The notes beneath the pieces were generated by a model. The model did no database searches. It had not been told where the DNA came from and saw only the letters and a program-made list of their open reading frames with translations. Of a DNA stretch of 64,000 nt, positions 1 through 19,272 are shown piece by piece. The translations under genes were made by a program, and so were the position numbers. Every line of letters begins with the position of its first letter. Within the stretch, counting starts at the first letter, position 1. Origin of the DNA: Iris pallida (lineage: Eukaryota > Streptophyta > Magnoliopsida > Asparagales > Iridaceae); the NCBI GenBank assembly GCA_029216955.1, contig JANAVB010002199.1, positions 11,298,585-11,362,584 on the forward strand, in the 5' to 3' direction.

Positions 1-2
1 GC

Positions 3-1907
3 CGTAACATCACCGATAACATTCTCCTGGCTCAAGAGATGATCACGTGTATGAAATTCCCGTCCAGGGGGGGCACGTTGCCATCAAATTGGACATGGAA
101 AAAGCTTACGACCGTCTTGATTGGCAGTTCATGATCTGGGTGTTTCGTGCTTTTGGTTTTTTCGGAACCTGTCATCGACATCATCTTTAGATCCATCAAC
201 AACTCCTGGTTTTCCACGGTCATCAATGGCCAACCTCAGGGTTTCTTCAGAGCCACTCGAGGAGTTAGACAGGGAGACCCCCTATCCTCCACCATTTTCA
301 TCATCACAGCTGAAGCGCTGAGCAGAAACCTCAAAATCATGCCGAGATCTCCCGGGTTCCAACATTATCACACCACGGCCGGCTGCCCACTCATAACTCA
401 TTTGGCTTATGCGGACGACATCCTCATTTTCTCCGCTGGCACTATTGGCGCCATTGAGGTGGTTATTAGCACTCTTGCTAAATACACTCGTTGCTCTGGG
501 CAGAAAATCAACAACAGCAAGAGCGTGATCTACACTCATCACAAAGCCGATAGAACTCACTCGGCTGCGCTATCCGCCATGACCTCTTTCTCCACAGCTT
601 ACCCCCCTTTTCTGTATTTAGGTTGCCCGTTGGTGTACGGCAGAGCGAATTCTGGAATTTTCGAACATATGGTGGGTAAAATTCGCCAGAAAATCGCGGG
701 TTGGCACAATGCCACCCTTTTCCCCGAGGGAAAATTGACTCTCATTAAGCACGTCCTATCCTCCATCCCCATATACACCCTTACGGTGTGTGCGCCCCCC
801 AACAAAGTGCTACTTTCTATCGAATCCATCCTCGCCAACTTTTTTTGGGGTCATCTCGAGGGCAAGAACAAGTATCACTGGGCCAGTTGGGCTACCATGG
901 CCAAACCTACTGAGGAGGGTGGTCTAGGATTCTGCAGGCTTGCACATATGGTCAACGCCCTCTCGGCTAAATTGTGGTGGAAAATTCGCACTGAATACTC
1001 CATCTGGACCAGGTTCATGCGCGCGAGATACTCCAGATTCTGTCATTTAACTGAGGCGCCGGCCAATAACAGATCATCCGCGTCGTGGCGTCGCATCATC
1101 CGTGGACGTCTCCTGGCGGAACCATACTGTCGACTGACCCTGGGCAATGGACATTCGTGGGCCTGCAAGGAACGATGGCTGGGGGACTATATCCTCAGGC
1201 CAAACGATATTACTCCGCCGATGTGCGAGATCCGTGATTTATGGGATGATGACGCGTCTGGGTGGAATTGGGATAGGGTGCATGACTGGTTTGGACCGGC
1301 TGCCGCGGCGAGCTTGGGCGCTTCTAATCTGTCGATCATTGACACTCAGGACGCGCTCAGATGGTCACCCAACCAGGAAGGTATCTTCACCCTTGCTTCG
1401 GCTAGAGCCATCCTCAGAGAAATACATACCACGAATTCACCTTCCGCCAAGTTTTGGCACACGTGTATTCCGACGAAATGGTCCATTCTTCTCTGGCGCG
1501 CCGCGCGCGGAAAACTCCCCACGGATGATGCCGTTAAATCCTTCGGATATAGCCTGGCATCCAGATGCCACTGCTGTGTTGAACACCATTCCGAATCCGT
1601 CGAGCACGTTCTGATTTCTGGGGAGTCTGCTTCTCACATTTGGACGAACCTTCACTCCAGATGCAAAATGATACCCACAACCGGGGGCATCAACGATCTA
1701 ATGGCCAGCTGGAACATGTCCCACGGACATCAGATCGTCGCTGCCGCCGCTTTTTGGGTTTTATGGAAAAACATAAACAAGTATAGATTCGAGGGCCGTC
1801 AATTCCAGCCTCCGCAATTGTACAGTGAGGTGGTTCGACAAATCGTCAAAAGAAAGAGGTGGTGCTCTCACACCTCGAACCAGTTTTGGGCCGCACTTGA
1901 CTGCTGA
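3..1907 (+). pseudogene. LINE ORF2: reverse transcriptase and zf-RVT domain (frameshifted)
   Basis: ORF2 protein nicks target DNA and reverse transcribes the LINE RNA. The fingers region starts in frame 3 (RNITDNILLAQEM), moves to frame 2 after a G run near 68-73 (VAIKLDMEKAYDRLDW), then moves to the frame of the long reading frame around 147-165. These are two indels inside the RT domain. Visible RT motifs are VRQGDPLS near 265 and YADD at 408-419, the catalytic aspartates. The thumb and linker follow, and a tryptophan- and cysteine-rich zf-RVT region lies at about 1440-1660 (FWHTCIP, LLWRAARGKLPT, CHCC). The stop is at 1905-1907. The endonuclease is outside the window. The two frameshifts make this copy inactive, although 586 codons remain open. 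Confidence 0.9.
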
Positions 1908-2124
1908 TCGTGGCAGGGTCGTGGTTCCCTTGGGAACTCGATTTGTGTTCCTAACATTTTGATGCCCGGTCCAGTCACCGTTTTGTGGGCAACACCTTGT
2001 GCTTTTCTCTTTGTTTTGAGTCGGTCTTCGCGCATGGCGCGCTTACTTGTATAGGCTTCGGCATTTTGCGCCTATCTTTCAATAAAAGTTTTTGTTTCCC
2101 TAAAAAAAAAAAAAAAAAAAAAAA
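1908..2124 (+). terminator. LINE 3' UTR, AATAAA signal and poly(A) tail
   Basis: About 190 nt of non-coding 3' sequence follow the ORF2 stop. AATAAA at 2081-2086 sits about 16 nt before an uninterrupted run of 23 A (2102-2124). This is the expected 3' end of a LINE integrated by target-primed reverse transcription. Confidence 0.85.
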
Positions 2125-5133
<3,009 letters not shown>

Positions 5134-5722
5134 AGTTTTTTTGGTAGCCCATGTAGGTCAGAACATATCGTACCGGTAACGTAACTGTACTGGTACGAGC
5201 CTGCGACTATGACTAAACCTTAGAAATCTTAAATCCACACTGCCTTGAAAACTCTCCTAGAAATTTCTTTACGTCCTTGAAATTTCATATTTGTTCTCGA
5301 TTATTCTTCCTTGCCTTCCCATACCATTGATTCTCGTCTCTTCTTATTTCGGGATGACGAACGATCGTGCTGCCTAGAAATTATTTTAGAAATTCTTAAG
5401 TTATAGTATAATATTGCTTGATTATTAAATATTTGATTGTTTATAGATATGAGGGATTACAGATGCCATATGCCCTAGATATCTATTGGTAGGATTGTTA
5501 GCAACCAGTTAGAGGATTATAAGATTCTAGTTTTGAGGAGTAGTGTGACCAAAGGTGGGTAGAAGTCCTAAAGTATTCAGAGTTATAAAATGGCTAAAGA
5601 AAGTTATATTATATTTTGAGAGATTAAATTTGAGGAGATTAAGGTAATAGTAGACTTTGAATTTTAAGGAATAGTTATGAATTAGAATTTCGAGGACAAA
5701 ATTATTTTAAGGTGGGTAGATT
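5134..5722 (+). other. Internal remnant of Tekay-type element (PBS-like start, PPT-like end)
   Basis: The segment starts just after the 5' LTR with TTTGGTAGCCC, which looks like a damaged initiator-methionine-tRNA primer site (TGGTATCAGAGC) with a small deletion. Its right end carries GAATTTCGAGGACAAAATT and then AAGGTGGGTAGATT just before the TGTAACTCC LTR start; this is the usual 3' coding end plus polypurine tract of Tekay elements. Translations near 5480-5700 are broken by several stops and only faintly suggest the C-terminal chromodomain region. About 4.5 kb of gag-pol is missing. Confidence 0.65.
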
Positions 5723-6561
5723 TGTAACTCCTCTTCCCGAAAATTTTTGAAATATTTTTTTGATTATTTTTTGATTTAAATGGTGATTTTAAATTTGTTT
5801 TATAAATAATTATTTAGTTAATTATTACAGTGGATGACTTTAGCCATGGTTGAGTTTTGAAGTATAAGACGACTAGGAATCATGGTACGGATAGTGCAGT
5901 GGCGTACTTTGACTAGTGTTTAGCCATGGTAGGGGAATGCCGAGCCATAGGTGTGTTCTAACTAAGAAAACAAGGCCAAGTTGCGGCATGACCACTGTAA
6001 ATAATTTAATTGATTATTATGGAGGTTATCGATTATTAGGGAACCCGGTTGTACCAAACCAGCCTGGACTGGACCGAACCAAGTCCCAGCCTATGTAGGC
6101 ATGTATTGAGACCAAGGACATCCATACAGATGTACTTTATGTATATGCCATTATTTTTGTATCTATTTTACAAATGGGGAAAGACTTTGTAAATATTTAT
6201 TGTATGTACATTATAAGTATCATTAATATTAAATAATATTTTATTGGTAATTTAGTAAGTAATTTCTTTAACAAATAGGTTGGACTTTGGGATTTATCTA
6301 GATTATATATACATGTGTATATATATGGAGGTATATTCATGGTATATGAAATTAGGCTTTTATATATATGTAATAATGTAATTTTATGTTATATAAATTT
6401 TAGTATATAAAATTAAGAATTGCATATTGCCATTATTGATCATACCTAGAATATTGTATTGCTTATATTTAGATTTATGGTGTATATGCATATATCATTA
6501 TATATAGATATACACATATGTATGTATATAGAGATAAATTTATAATAGAGAATCTATATGT

Positions 6562-6644
<83 letters not shown>

Positions 6645-6807
6645 TTATATATTTGGGTATATATATATACATGTATGGTTTTTTTTATAGAAAACAAATA
6701 AAACAAAACCCCTCAGTCCAGGCCCACAGCCTATGAGCCCAGCCCGAGCCCAGGCTGAGCAATTCCAAACCGAGCGTAGCTTAGCCGACCCCCCCTGTTC
6801 GTTCAAC

Positions 6808-6880
<73 letters not shown>
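6562..6880. repeat. Two (TA)n tracts inside the 3' LTR
   Basis: Alternating TA tracts lie at about 6562-6640 and 6811-6880, separated by LTR sequence also present at 2375-2535. In the other LTR the second tract is only a short TA-rich stretch near 2530-2550. The expansion is therefore specific to this copy. Confidence 0.88.
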
Positions 6881-6882
<2 letters not shown>

Positions 6883-7331
6883 GAGAGAGAGCAGGAGAGA
6901 TATCGCTCTAAACCCTAGCCCCTCGGCTAACCCCAGGACAGCGTTGCCTCACCCTGACGTCCTCAGCGGCCACCTGCCGCCGGCGCCACCGCCTCACGCG
7001 GCCAGACCCGCCGGAGATAGCGCGCGTACGAGCACAAACTCGCAGCAACATCAGCAGCAGTGGGTTCAAACACGTAACTTTGCAGATAAGTTTCTTCCTC
7101 CTTAGTTGATGGTTTTACGAACTGCGAATTCTTACGTGTAGTCCGCATGACCGTCTTCGAAACCCTTCGAAGGGAATTCGTTATAAACCCTTCGATCGAC
7201 CAAGAACTCGACGCAAAGTCGATCAAATAACTGATCGAAAACAGAACAGAAGACAACCCATACACCCAGGTTCGAAGATCGATTTCGATCGATCTTGTAA
7301 CAGTTTAGAAGTTGTACTTGAATACAGTTAT

Positions 7332-8681
7332 TGTTTGCCATGAATTATAAAAGAACAGAACAATTATATCGGAGGACTGGACTTTTACTTCACAATACAA
7401 ACTCGCTTGTACAAAAAAGCCTAGGGACGAAAACCTAGGTACAACAATCTAAGTACAATTATTTATTTTAGATTCTGGGGGGTGACGGTAGAGGCTCGGG
7501 AAAGCGACGGCAGCTCTGCCTTACTCCTTGGACGATCGGATGCAACCTTGGCTCCGGTGAAGAAATGCTCTTGGACATGTGGGGAGACTCTCTTGCGCCT
7601 TCAGTTGCTGGATCTCTGGATGTCTCTGTAGTGCTCTCTCTCTTTTTCTCTGCTCTCCTCCGGTGCTCTTGTACTCTAGAAAATCCTCCCGGTCCTTTGC
7701 AAGGGAATGGCACCTTGCTATTTATAGAGGTGGGGGTGTGATAATTAGGGTTTGCAAAATGATTGCCTCCTTGATAAGTCGGCGGTTAAGGATCAATTAA
7801 TCTGGGCCATTAATTCTAATTGTAGCAAATCTAGGTAATTAATGTAGATTGCATCAAATCTCTGTGGGCAATAAATATTAATTGCCATGAATCTTCGTGA
7901 TTTGTGATAGCCTGCCACGTGTCCAATTTGCTTGATTTGATTTGATCTGGGCCATTATGACGATCGCAACAAATCTGATTTCGTTAGGATTTGTTAGCAC
8001 CCATAATTATGGGGAAGATAAGACTGCCACGTGTCTCAATTATAGCGAAGAGCGCCACGTGTCTCCACTGGATTGTCCTGGCCGAGCCGCATATGGGAGG
8101 GTCCTCTCAGCCGCATGAAACATGCAGCCGCACGTGGATGGGCAGCCGCATAGGGAGGGACAGCCGCATGGGGATAGGCAACCACATACAGAGGGGCAGC
8201 CGCATGAGGATAGGCAGCCGCATGCAAATGGACAGCCGTATGGAGATAGACAGCCGCATGCAGAGGGGCAGCCGTATGGGGATAGACAGCCGCATGGGGA
8301 TAGGCAGCCGCATGCGAATGGGCAGCCGCATGAAGTGAGCGGCCGCATGGAGTGGTCTCGAAACTTGTTGGATTTTGCCAGCTGTAGGGAGATTTTCTTC
8401 TCTTTCCCATGAACACGCCATTATGTCAGTCATTATTGCGTCTTTATGTCAGAGTTGACATGGCTATTTTTTGTCAGAGCAGCCGTCAGGGCATTAAATG
8501 CAACCGAATGTAGAGAAGAACTGTTTGAAGGCCATGTGGCTTCTTTCTGAGCCGCATGGATCTATCCGAGCCGCATGGACCCCTGAGCCGCATGGACTTC
8601 CGCATGGGGATCCTGAGACGCATGGGGATCATTCTGTTGGAGCCGTATAGGTCTTTCTTTATTCTTTTCCATGCTTCTACA
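7332..8681 (-). mobile_element. Solo LTR, 1350 bp, TSD GTTAT
   Basis: This block interrupts the 3' LTR exactly where the 5' LTR copy is continuous (near 3001). It starts TGTTTGCC and ends CTTCTACA. The 5-bp duplication GTTAT stands at 7327-7331 and 8682-8686. No internal retrotransposon domain is present, so it is a solo LTR left by LTR-LTR recombination. On the minus strand a TATAAATAG box (plus coordinates about 7719-7727) is followed by CT/AG-rich leader-like sequence, suggesting minus orientation. Ends and internal short tandem repeats resemble the Tat-type LTR at 18066. Family assignment is inference. Confidence 0.88.
8125..8348. repeat. ~18-bp minisatellite (GGCAGCCGCATG...)
   Basis: About twelve imperfect copies of a CAGCCGCATG-NNGATAGG type unit run through the solo LTR. 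Further scattered AGCCGCATGG copies occur at about 8550-8600. Because the period is a multiple of three, all frames stay open on both strands. The resulting repetitive reading frames are artefacts and I do not call genes here. Confidence 0.88.
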
Positions 8682-9836
8682 GTTATAGACCACATGTAGA
8701 ACTCTAAAACCCTTCAGATAGATTAATTTTTCGTTCACTGTATAAAGAGTAATTGAATGATAAAGTTACAGAAAAATATGTTTTCAAAATTGTGAAATTT
8801 CAATAAAAACCTTCGATACGACGTGCGTTCTGCCAAACCGGGAGACGTGGTCGTGCACCGTAAGCATCGAAAGGCGCGTACGAATATTGCGGACATGTGG
8901 GCTTTGACAAAATTCAAATTGGTCGCGTGTGCGCGACGAATTTGATACGTATCCGTCGAAATTTACCGTATCGACCTCTGTGCAAATTTCTTAATTACTT
9001 TGTGCACATTCGTCAGATAGAGACGAAACTTGTGCCAACAGGACCGTATTATTTTTTTGGTCCTGTTTACCAAGTTTGGTTCGATTCTGAGACAGTTGAT
9101 CTGATTGCCGTTTTGCGGCCCCCCCGATCCAACTCAACGGGCGATTTTGTGCACGGCCCACCGGAATCCAAAATTGGACATACCATTGGGTTCGTATCAT
9201 CAAAAGAAATTCGTAGACATGTATTTTGATGACTTTAGAGACCCTTGACTCTGGCACATTTTTTGGTGCAAAGCGGGTCCAACGGCGGACACTATTTTGG
9301 CCCAAAATTACCGTTTTGCCCCTGTGTCCAGAATTTGACTTAAGGACAGGCAATTCTAGCTAATTTGGCTATTCTAAGAATGTTGGTAATGTCTATTTCA
9401 GCTTTCGAAGACAGTGTGATGATGTGGATTTTATGGCTTATAAGTTGATTACATTTAGTGGATTTACGTGCAACCCCCAGGCAAGATACCGTGCTTCCCT
9501 CTACAGTTCATTTCATTCTTATAGTTTTTCCTGTGATTATTTATTTATCATTTGGTTACTCTAGTTCTATGGATTTATATGTTATTATCAGTTCTCTAGT
9601 CGACTTGATTTATATATGTTCTTCATACCATGTTCACTAGTTCATTGACTTGCCTGTATATTATCTTCATGACTTGATAGTTAGATATGCCAGGCTTGTT
9701 CACCTTATAGTTCATGTTAGAGCAGTCCTTACCTGTGTCTTGATGAGTTAGACCATGTCTCACCTGTACCCTGACTGAGTCGTATCTTGGAACAAGTACG
9801 TGTAGTTGAACTGCTATTTTCCTGTATCGTTTTTTC

Positions 9837-9935
9837 TCAACCAGAGAGTCCACACTCGGGATGAGGGTTGATCAGTTGCACCAGAGAGTCCACACTCTGG
9901 ACGAGGGTGTTTGTTTCCTTGGCACCAGAGAGTCC
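9837..9935 (+). repeat. Hairpin array, second copy, left part (units 1 to half of 3)
   Basis: This is the homologue of 4142-4240. Unit 1 (TCAACC/GGTTGA) and unit 2 (GCACC/GGTGT) are kept. Unit 3 is cut after AGAGAGTCC by the solo LTR at 9936. Confidence 0.85.
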
Positions 9936-13438
<3,503 letters not shown>

Positions 13439-13676
13439 AGTCCACTCGGGACGAGGGTGTTTGTCTTGATCTGTTTACATCCGTGAGTCCACACTCGGGA
13501 CGAGGATGTTGTACTTACACCAGAGAGTCCACACTCGGGACGAGGGTGCCTTGCCGTGAACTAACCAGAGAGTCCACACTCGGGACGAGGGTTAGTGATT
13601 AGAACTAACCAGAGAGTCCACACTCGGGATGAGGGTTAGTGATTAGTTTAAACATGCGAGTCCACTCGGGGTGAGG
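13439..13676 (+). repeat. Hairpin array, second copy, right part (rest of unit 3 to unit 8)
   Basis: This is the homologue of 4236-4476. ACATCC/GGATGT (13477-13509) is intact. Unit 5 reads ACACC instead of GCACC, losing one outer pair. Two ACTAACC/GGTTAGT units follow. Unit 8 is degraded (AAACATGCG). Confidence 0.85.
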
Positions 13677-14335
13677 GTTTGGTATTCCATTGATCTCGTG
13701 TTCACTTGTTCATCCAGCAGTTCAGTTACGTGTAGTTGTTCTTGTATTCCAGTTCATAGTCACCTGTCAGTAGCCACTTGTCGTTAGTCACTTGTTAGCA
13801 GTTTGGTCGTAGTCTCTTGCCATGTTAGTGTCGTTCCTTGTTTATATCTCGTTTATATTATCATACATGATTAAACTGCTAGATAGGCATGTTTTTATGT
13901 ATCTTGCTATGTCCCCTGAGGACCTGATGATCTTTTCAGGTTAGCGATTGCATGGAGTTAGTTAGCAGAGCGGGATGGTTGATGATTGTAATGCATAATT
14001 TAGGTATTCGTCAGTGATATTTCATTGTTATCCTTTCGTGCTTTACATTCTTTATCATGAGATATCATATTTATTGATTCACTTTAAAGACTCTTATTAT
14101 ATTCTTTGGAGTCTTATCGGACATATATGCTAGTGGGCTGCAGACGACGACCCATAGTGTTCATTCATGTTTCGTACACTTATTATGGATTTGAGATATA
14201 GATTTTTTTGCCATAATTTGGCAGTATACCATAGCCTTGACAACCTTTACATATTCGAGAGGGGCTGGAGTCCGTTCGATGCGTAGCTGGCTTACTCACG
14301 AGCTCGCGTCCGAAAAGCGGGTGCAGGTCGTGACA

Positions 14336-15373
14336 CTTACAATCTACCACCGTTGATGTGTATAAGGACTCCTTAGATGTTCTTCTCACTTATCATACCC
14401 GGTGAAAAAATCCAAAGAAGAACATCAATATATACTTGCAGCCGTTTGTAGATGAGTTGAGACAATTGTGGTAGTTCACTTTCAGATGTATAATATATTG
14501 ATGGAGCAAAACTTTCACATGATAGCAATGCTTATGTGGACCATCAACGTTTTTCCAGCAAATGGGATGTTATCGAGGTAGAGTACTCATGGTATTATGT
14601 CTTGTCCGATATATATGGAAAAGAGTAAGGCATTTTGCCTTTAGAATAGGGAAAAAGTTTGCTTTTTTGATAGTCACTGTCAGTTCCTACATGTGTCGAA
14701 TCTGTGGATAAGGAACATAGAGGCCTTTAGAGCTGGTAAACAGAAACTCTCTCCTTCTCCGTTGGGATTAACAAGAGATGTAGTTTGAAAAGAGGTGGAG
14801 GATTTACTGACTATAATGGATGATCGGAGATCGGGCCATCACTTTGAAGGATTCAGACAGAGCCATAATTAGATGAAATGGAGTATCTTTTGGGACTTAC
14901 CTTATTGGAGGGAAAATCTTATAAGACACCATTTTGATGCCATGCATATTGAAAAAAAAACATATTTAACAACATCTTCAATACGACGATGGATTCATGG
15001 GAAAGACGAAAGACAATGGCTTCAAATTTGGAACCACTAATAAGCCTAGCAATCACTCGTTTGTCGATAAGGAGGCTAATTATACAAATAATTCTGGAGT
15101 TTGAGTGAGGTGTTCAGTCTACGATGCCGATCCAGAATTTGACTACTATTGTGTTCTTAGAGATATCGTAGAGCTGGATTACTCTTTTGATACAAAAATT
15201 ATGTTGACACAACACCCAAGCAAGGATGGAAAATTGACCAACAATTTGGATTTGTTGATATAAAATATGGAAAAAGTTATGGAGGTTTCGAACCATTTGT
15301 ATTTGCTAGTCAAACGGTTCAAGTGTACTATACGAGTTATCCTAGTTGACGACACAACACCCGAGATTGGTGG
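14336..15373 (+). pseudogene. CACTA (En/Spm) TNP2 transposase and DUF4216 fragment
   Basis: Broken frames recall TNP2-type transposase of CACTA elements: YNLPPLMCIRTP near 14338, SLIIPG near 14380, then NFHMIAMLMWTINVFPA near 14508-14560, FFDSH near 14665, and FWDLPYW..LIRHHFDAMHIEK near 14890-14955. From about 15040 the DUF4216-type downstream gene appears: YYCVLRDIVELDYSFDTKI near 15140 and FGFVDIKYGKSYGGFEPFVF near 15246-15300, then FASQTVQVYY. Many stops and frameshifts, and both ends are cut by Tekay LTRs (14335 and 15374). It is the oldest layer visible in this part of the stack. Families are recognised from memory of conserved motifs. Confidence 0.78.
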
Positions 15374-18065
15374 TGTTACAATCTGCACCCAAAATTTAGG
15401 CATGAATCGTATGCACGCCCAGCCTACGTCCAGTCTACCTCACAGAATCGACGGTAAAATATTGTATAAATATAATATGATGACAACCACGCAATATAAA
15501 TAAACTCCACTAGGAGGCAACAACACATAATCAGCAATACTCAATCACAACTCTAGATAAATAGAATAGAGAAAAGGGAATGTGAAGTCATAAATCCAAA
15601 AGATAAATAATCTCCAAAACTACATGTCCATCAAATGTCAAATGTCCACTAATTTTGGAGACAAATCCAGCTCAAACTAGAACTAATCTAACTAAGCACT
15701 CGCAGCAGTGTCAGATGCTGCAAACTCCTCCTGAAAGGCAAGGTTAGCCTCAGCTACGTCTCCCATATATAGACCGTACTGGTTAGGGCACCCATCCTCC
15801 ATCATAATCACCTAAAATATTTACCCAGTCAGAATGGAATGAGTACAATTCATTGTGTGCAGTTCCAAGTATATGTTAACGACTATAAGATAATGGTCAG
15901 TCATAATACATGATGAGAATATCAAGATAATTGTAACATGAATCATAAGAAATAGTAGACAGGAAAATATGACAACAGTTAATGAGTAAAACAAGAGGAA
16001 TAACTATCTATGTGATTTGAAGTACTTTTTTGATATGTGATCGGTCTGGGACAGTTACACCACAAGGTCTACATTATGATTAGCATTATCAAGGTCTACT
16101 GTGCAGAAAATAAAATATGGGCTAAGGTCTGATCACACATCTATCTAGTACTTCCCCGTCCCGACACAACGTACAAGAAGGAAGGCATAACATGTAAAGG
16201 AATATAAAGTGCACCATGTAATGAGCGTGTCAAGAAATCAAGTATCATATAACTAGACAGTGTGATATAGTAATTAACAATATTGAAAATAAACAATAAA
16301 TATACTCGCTGGTGTCCTGAGCTGATGATACGGATCCGGTGTCAAGCCTTAGTCCAGGTAACCTATTTACAAATTATGATGTCAATAAAATGGAAATTAA
16401 ACTATTCTTGAATTATTAGGTCTTTTCTAAGTCAACCCCTAACAACTAATCCTATATGTATTTTTTTTTACCAATTACCAATCCTTAGAGATATCTTATA
16501 CCTATGTAGCCACATACTTTACATACAGTTTACCAACTAATACACCCTTATAAAATTGAAAACTCTTCCATATATCCCCCCTTCCTACCCTATTTGGTAC
16601 TGCCATCCTTTGGCTACAACATGGGTTGCATAATTCCCCAATGCTCATGCATTGCTACTTCCTACATGACCTTATACACACAGGTGCATTACTCCCCTCT
16701 TATCACTCACTGCTATTTTAGAGTCCTGCCACATGATTCCATTCCAAATACTCTGTTGTACTAATAGCCTTTAATCTAAGTTGCAAGTATACCCCATTCA
16801 CCCGAATACATGATCTCTATCCCCAACAAAGCCCAAACTGCAGTGTAATTCCTGCACTTAAGTTACAGTCTACTACACACATACTGACTGTATACACTCC
16901 ATGACCTATAGACACATACAAATAGGCCCAATCTCTATTATGATTGCTACTGGATTCTTTCCCTAAGACTGCTACATAGGTTTTACAGGCATAGCCTGTA
17001 ACTAAGCACATAGGATTACCACCCATTGGTTCGTAAATAAAATTTATTACTATAGAGGTAAATTATTTAAACACATGGTACAGTGGTTGCTACAAGTCCT
17101 ATATGTGCCCTTTCTTCTTAACTCATGACTACACCTTAAGTATGACTTAATCCTTTATCTTAATAATCCACCTACACCCCTAACCCCATATGTTCTACCA
17201 CTAATACTTACCCCAGGATTAATTAGTATCCAACCCTGTTATATACACTGGTCTATAGCTAACGTAATGCTGCTAATGATTCAACTGCTAGGCTGTCACA
17301 CCTTCACTATTCAGGATACACCTACTAGTACTATTACAGGAATTATCCTTTATATGCATCCATGATATCTATCCTTGCCCATCCTAACCCTTGTTGATCC
17401 ACCCATATCCTTTCCCCCATTCTGCAATTTGTTCCAATATACTATGCTATTATATAGTAGCCATACCCAGGTTGCACCTGCACAATTAGTCATTTGTTGC
17501 TTATCTCTAAAAACACATGGCTACTAAATTTCTACACACAACCCGAATCTGAAGTTACAATTGAAACATAAAATAATTTCTGATACCACATCCTCTAAAG
17601 TGTCCAAACTAGCCTCTATGATGCTTGCATCGACCCCTTCAACCACTGTTACACCCATGGTTTCCTGGACACCCTCCTATGAGTACAGCAGTGGGCATCA
17701 ACCCTACAACTGTACATACAACCTTTTATTTCTATGTTGCACTTGCTCCTATCCTACTGCTCAACATCTGACACCATTTACTCCTAAAGTCCTACACATG
17801 GTGAATCCCTTGCCTCCCACTGTTGCAAGAAAATAGTTACATAAGTTTGCAACTGGTATTCATGTGTACCCCCATTTCACCCCTTATCACTACTCAGGTA
17901 TCCCCACAGTTCTTCAAGTATTGCTTCTGTCTCCCAATTTTTTGATACTTCTGATATGACACCTATACCTATAGGAAACTCCAAGCATTCTGATGCCCAA
18001 TCCATGTCAGGTATCCAGTTTGTTACCCCTGCTATATGCAGTTTCAAAGCACCTACTTTCCCTAT

Positions 18066-19024
18066 TGTTTTCCATAAATAAATTCCTTTATTTATTGTGT
18101 ATCTGGGAAAATTACAACTGTGGGAATCTGATCTAGAAGACGATCACTTTATCCCTTGGACTATGCGAAGAAGAAAAGCTCTCAAAATTTTGACAGTAGA
18201 TAACTATGTATCTGTCCAATGAATGAGAAAAAGAACTCTATTTATAGAGTCAAAAATAATAACTGAAAAGATAACTGTCTTCACAGCCTGTGCTTAGTTG
18301 AAAATCATGCAGGATTTAACATACGCAAGGTTGTGAGCAGTTACTGGACGTGGCCTGTAACTGTTGGACACATGGCAATCATGTATGAGTCGTGTGCAAG
18401 TTACAGGACACGCAGGCGAGAGATCAGTAGCATGGCTGCCACGTACTCCAATTTGATGAAATCTACGCAGACTTGTTGAAGACGAAATCCATGCAGACTC
18501 GGGGTAGAAAGCTTCAAATCCACACAAACTTGGGGCAAGAAGCTTCAGGATCCACGCAGACTTGAGGCAAAAAGCTTCAAAATCCACGCAGACTTGAAGA
18601 AAAAAACTTCAGAATCCACGCAGATTTGAGGAAAAGCTCAAAATACACGCAGACTTGAGATAGGACTGCCAGCTGTCTTGATTCAGCGTGCCTCGACTGA
18701 CACAAAATCTCTGACAGTGATTGCTTTTGTCAGTCGCATTAAATGACAAGAAGTTCTTTTGGTACGCCAACTTGACGAAGGTTGAGTCTTGCTGAAGAAG
18801 ATTTCGAAAATCATGCAATAGACGGCTGTGATCTCTCGAATTCTGTGCATACGTGGCATACAAAGAGACATTCTTCGACGTTGTACTGTCAGTCATAATT
18901 ACTCTCTGACAAATGATGAGCTGTCTCCCCAGCGTAATTTGTAAATATTGTCTGGATCAACTGAGCGTGACTTTTGACTCTGTCCTGATCAACTCAGCGT
19001 GACTGTCATTTTTAAAGGCCTACA
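18066..19024 (-). repeat. 3' LTR of the Tat-type element
   Basis: It begins TGTTTTCC on the plus strand and ends GGCCTACA. It is nearly identical to 30560-31520. It contains short direct repeats of the AATCCACGCAGACTTGA type at about 18470-18660 and CAACTCAGCGTGACT repeats near 18955-19010. Confidence 0.93.
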
Positions 19025-19272
19025 AGACCCCCTTCAAAGTTTTCAAAAAATTGAAAAGACTTCAAAATTTTTGAAATACTTTGAAAAAAATAAGATAATA
19101 AAATGAAATCAGTCACGCTGAGATGACTTCAAATTTTTTTCGGAAGTCGAAAAGACTTCGAAGTTCTTTGAAAATATCCAAATGAACTTATTAAATGTCA
19201 TGATGACTCTTCATTTTTTGAGACTGATTGCATCCAGTTTATGGTGGAATATGAACCGCCGGCGAGCTCTGT

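Larger units (their letters stand above)
1..2124 (+). mobile_element. LINE (L1-type) retrotransposon, 3' part
   Basis: This is a non-LTR retrotransposon entering from the left window edge. It shows the end of a reverse transcriptase domain, a C-terminal zinc-binding reverse transcriptase region (zf-RVT type), a short 3' untranslated region, an AATAAA signal at 2081 and a 23-nt poly(A) tail at 2102-2124. The 5' end and the upstream target-site duplication lie outside the window. The tail abuts a long (TA)n tract that belongs to a Tekay LTR, so the LINE probably inserted into that LTR or was joined to it within the repeat. LINE assignment is certain; subfamily is not. Confidence 0.93.

Noticed and set aside
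7991..8433. Several overlapping frames rich in GSRMxxD, PHGDRQ or AAAYPH repeats
   Set aside because: The 18-bp minisatellite keeps all frames open; no start context, domain or conservation supports a gene.
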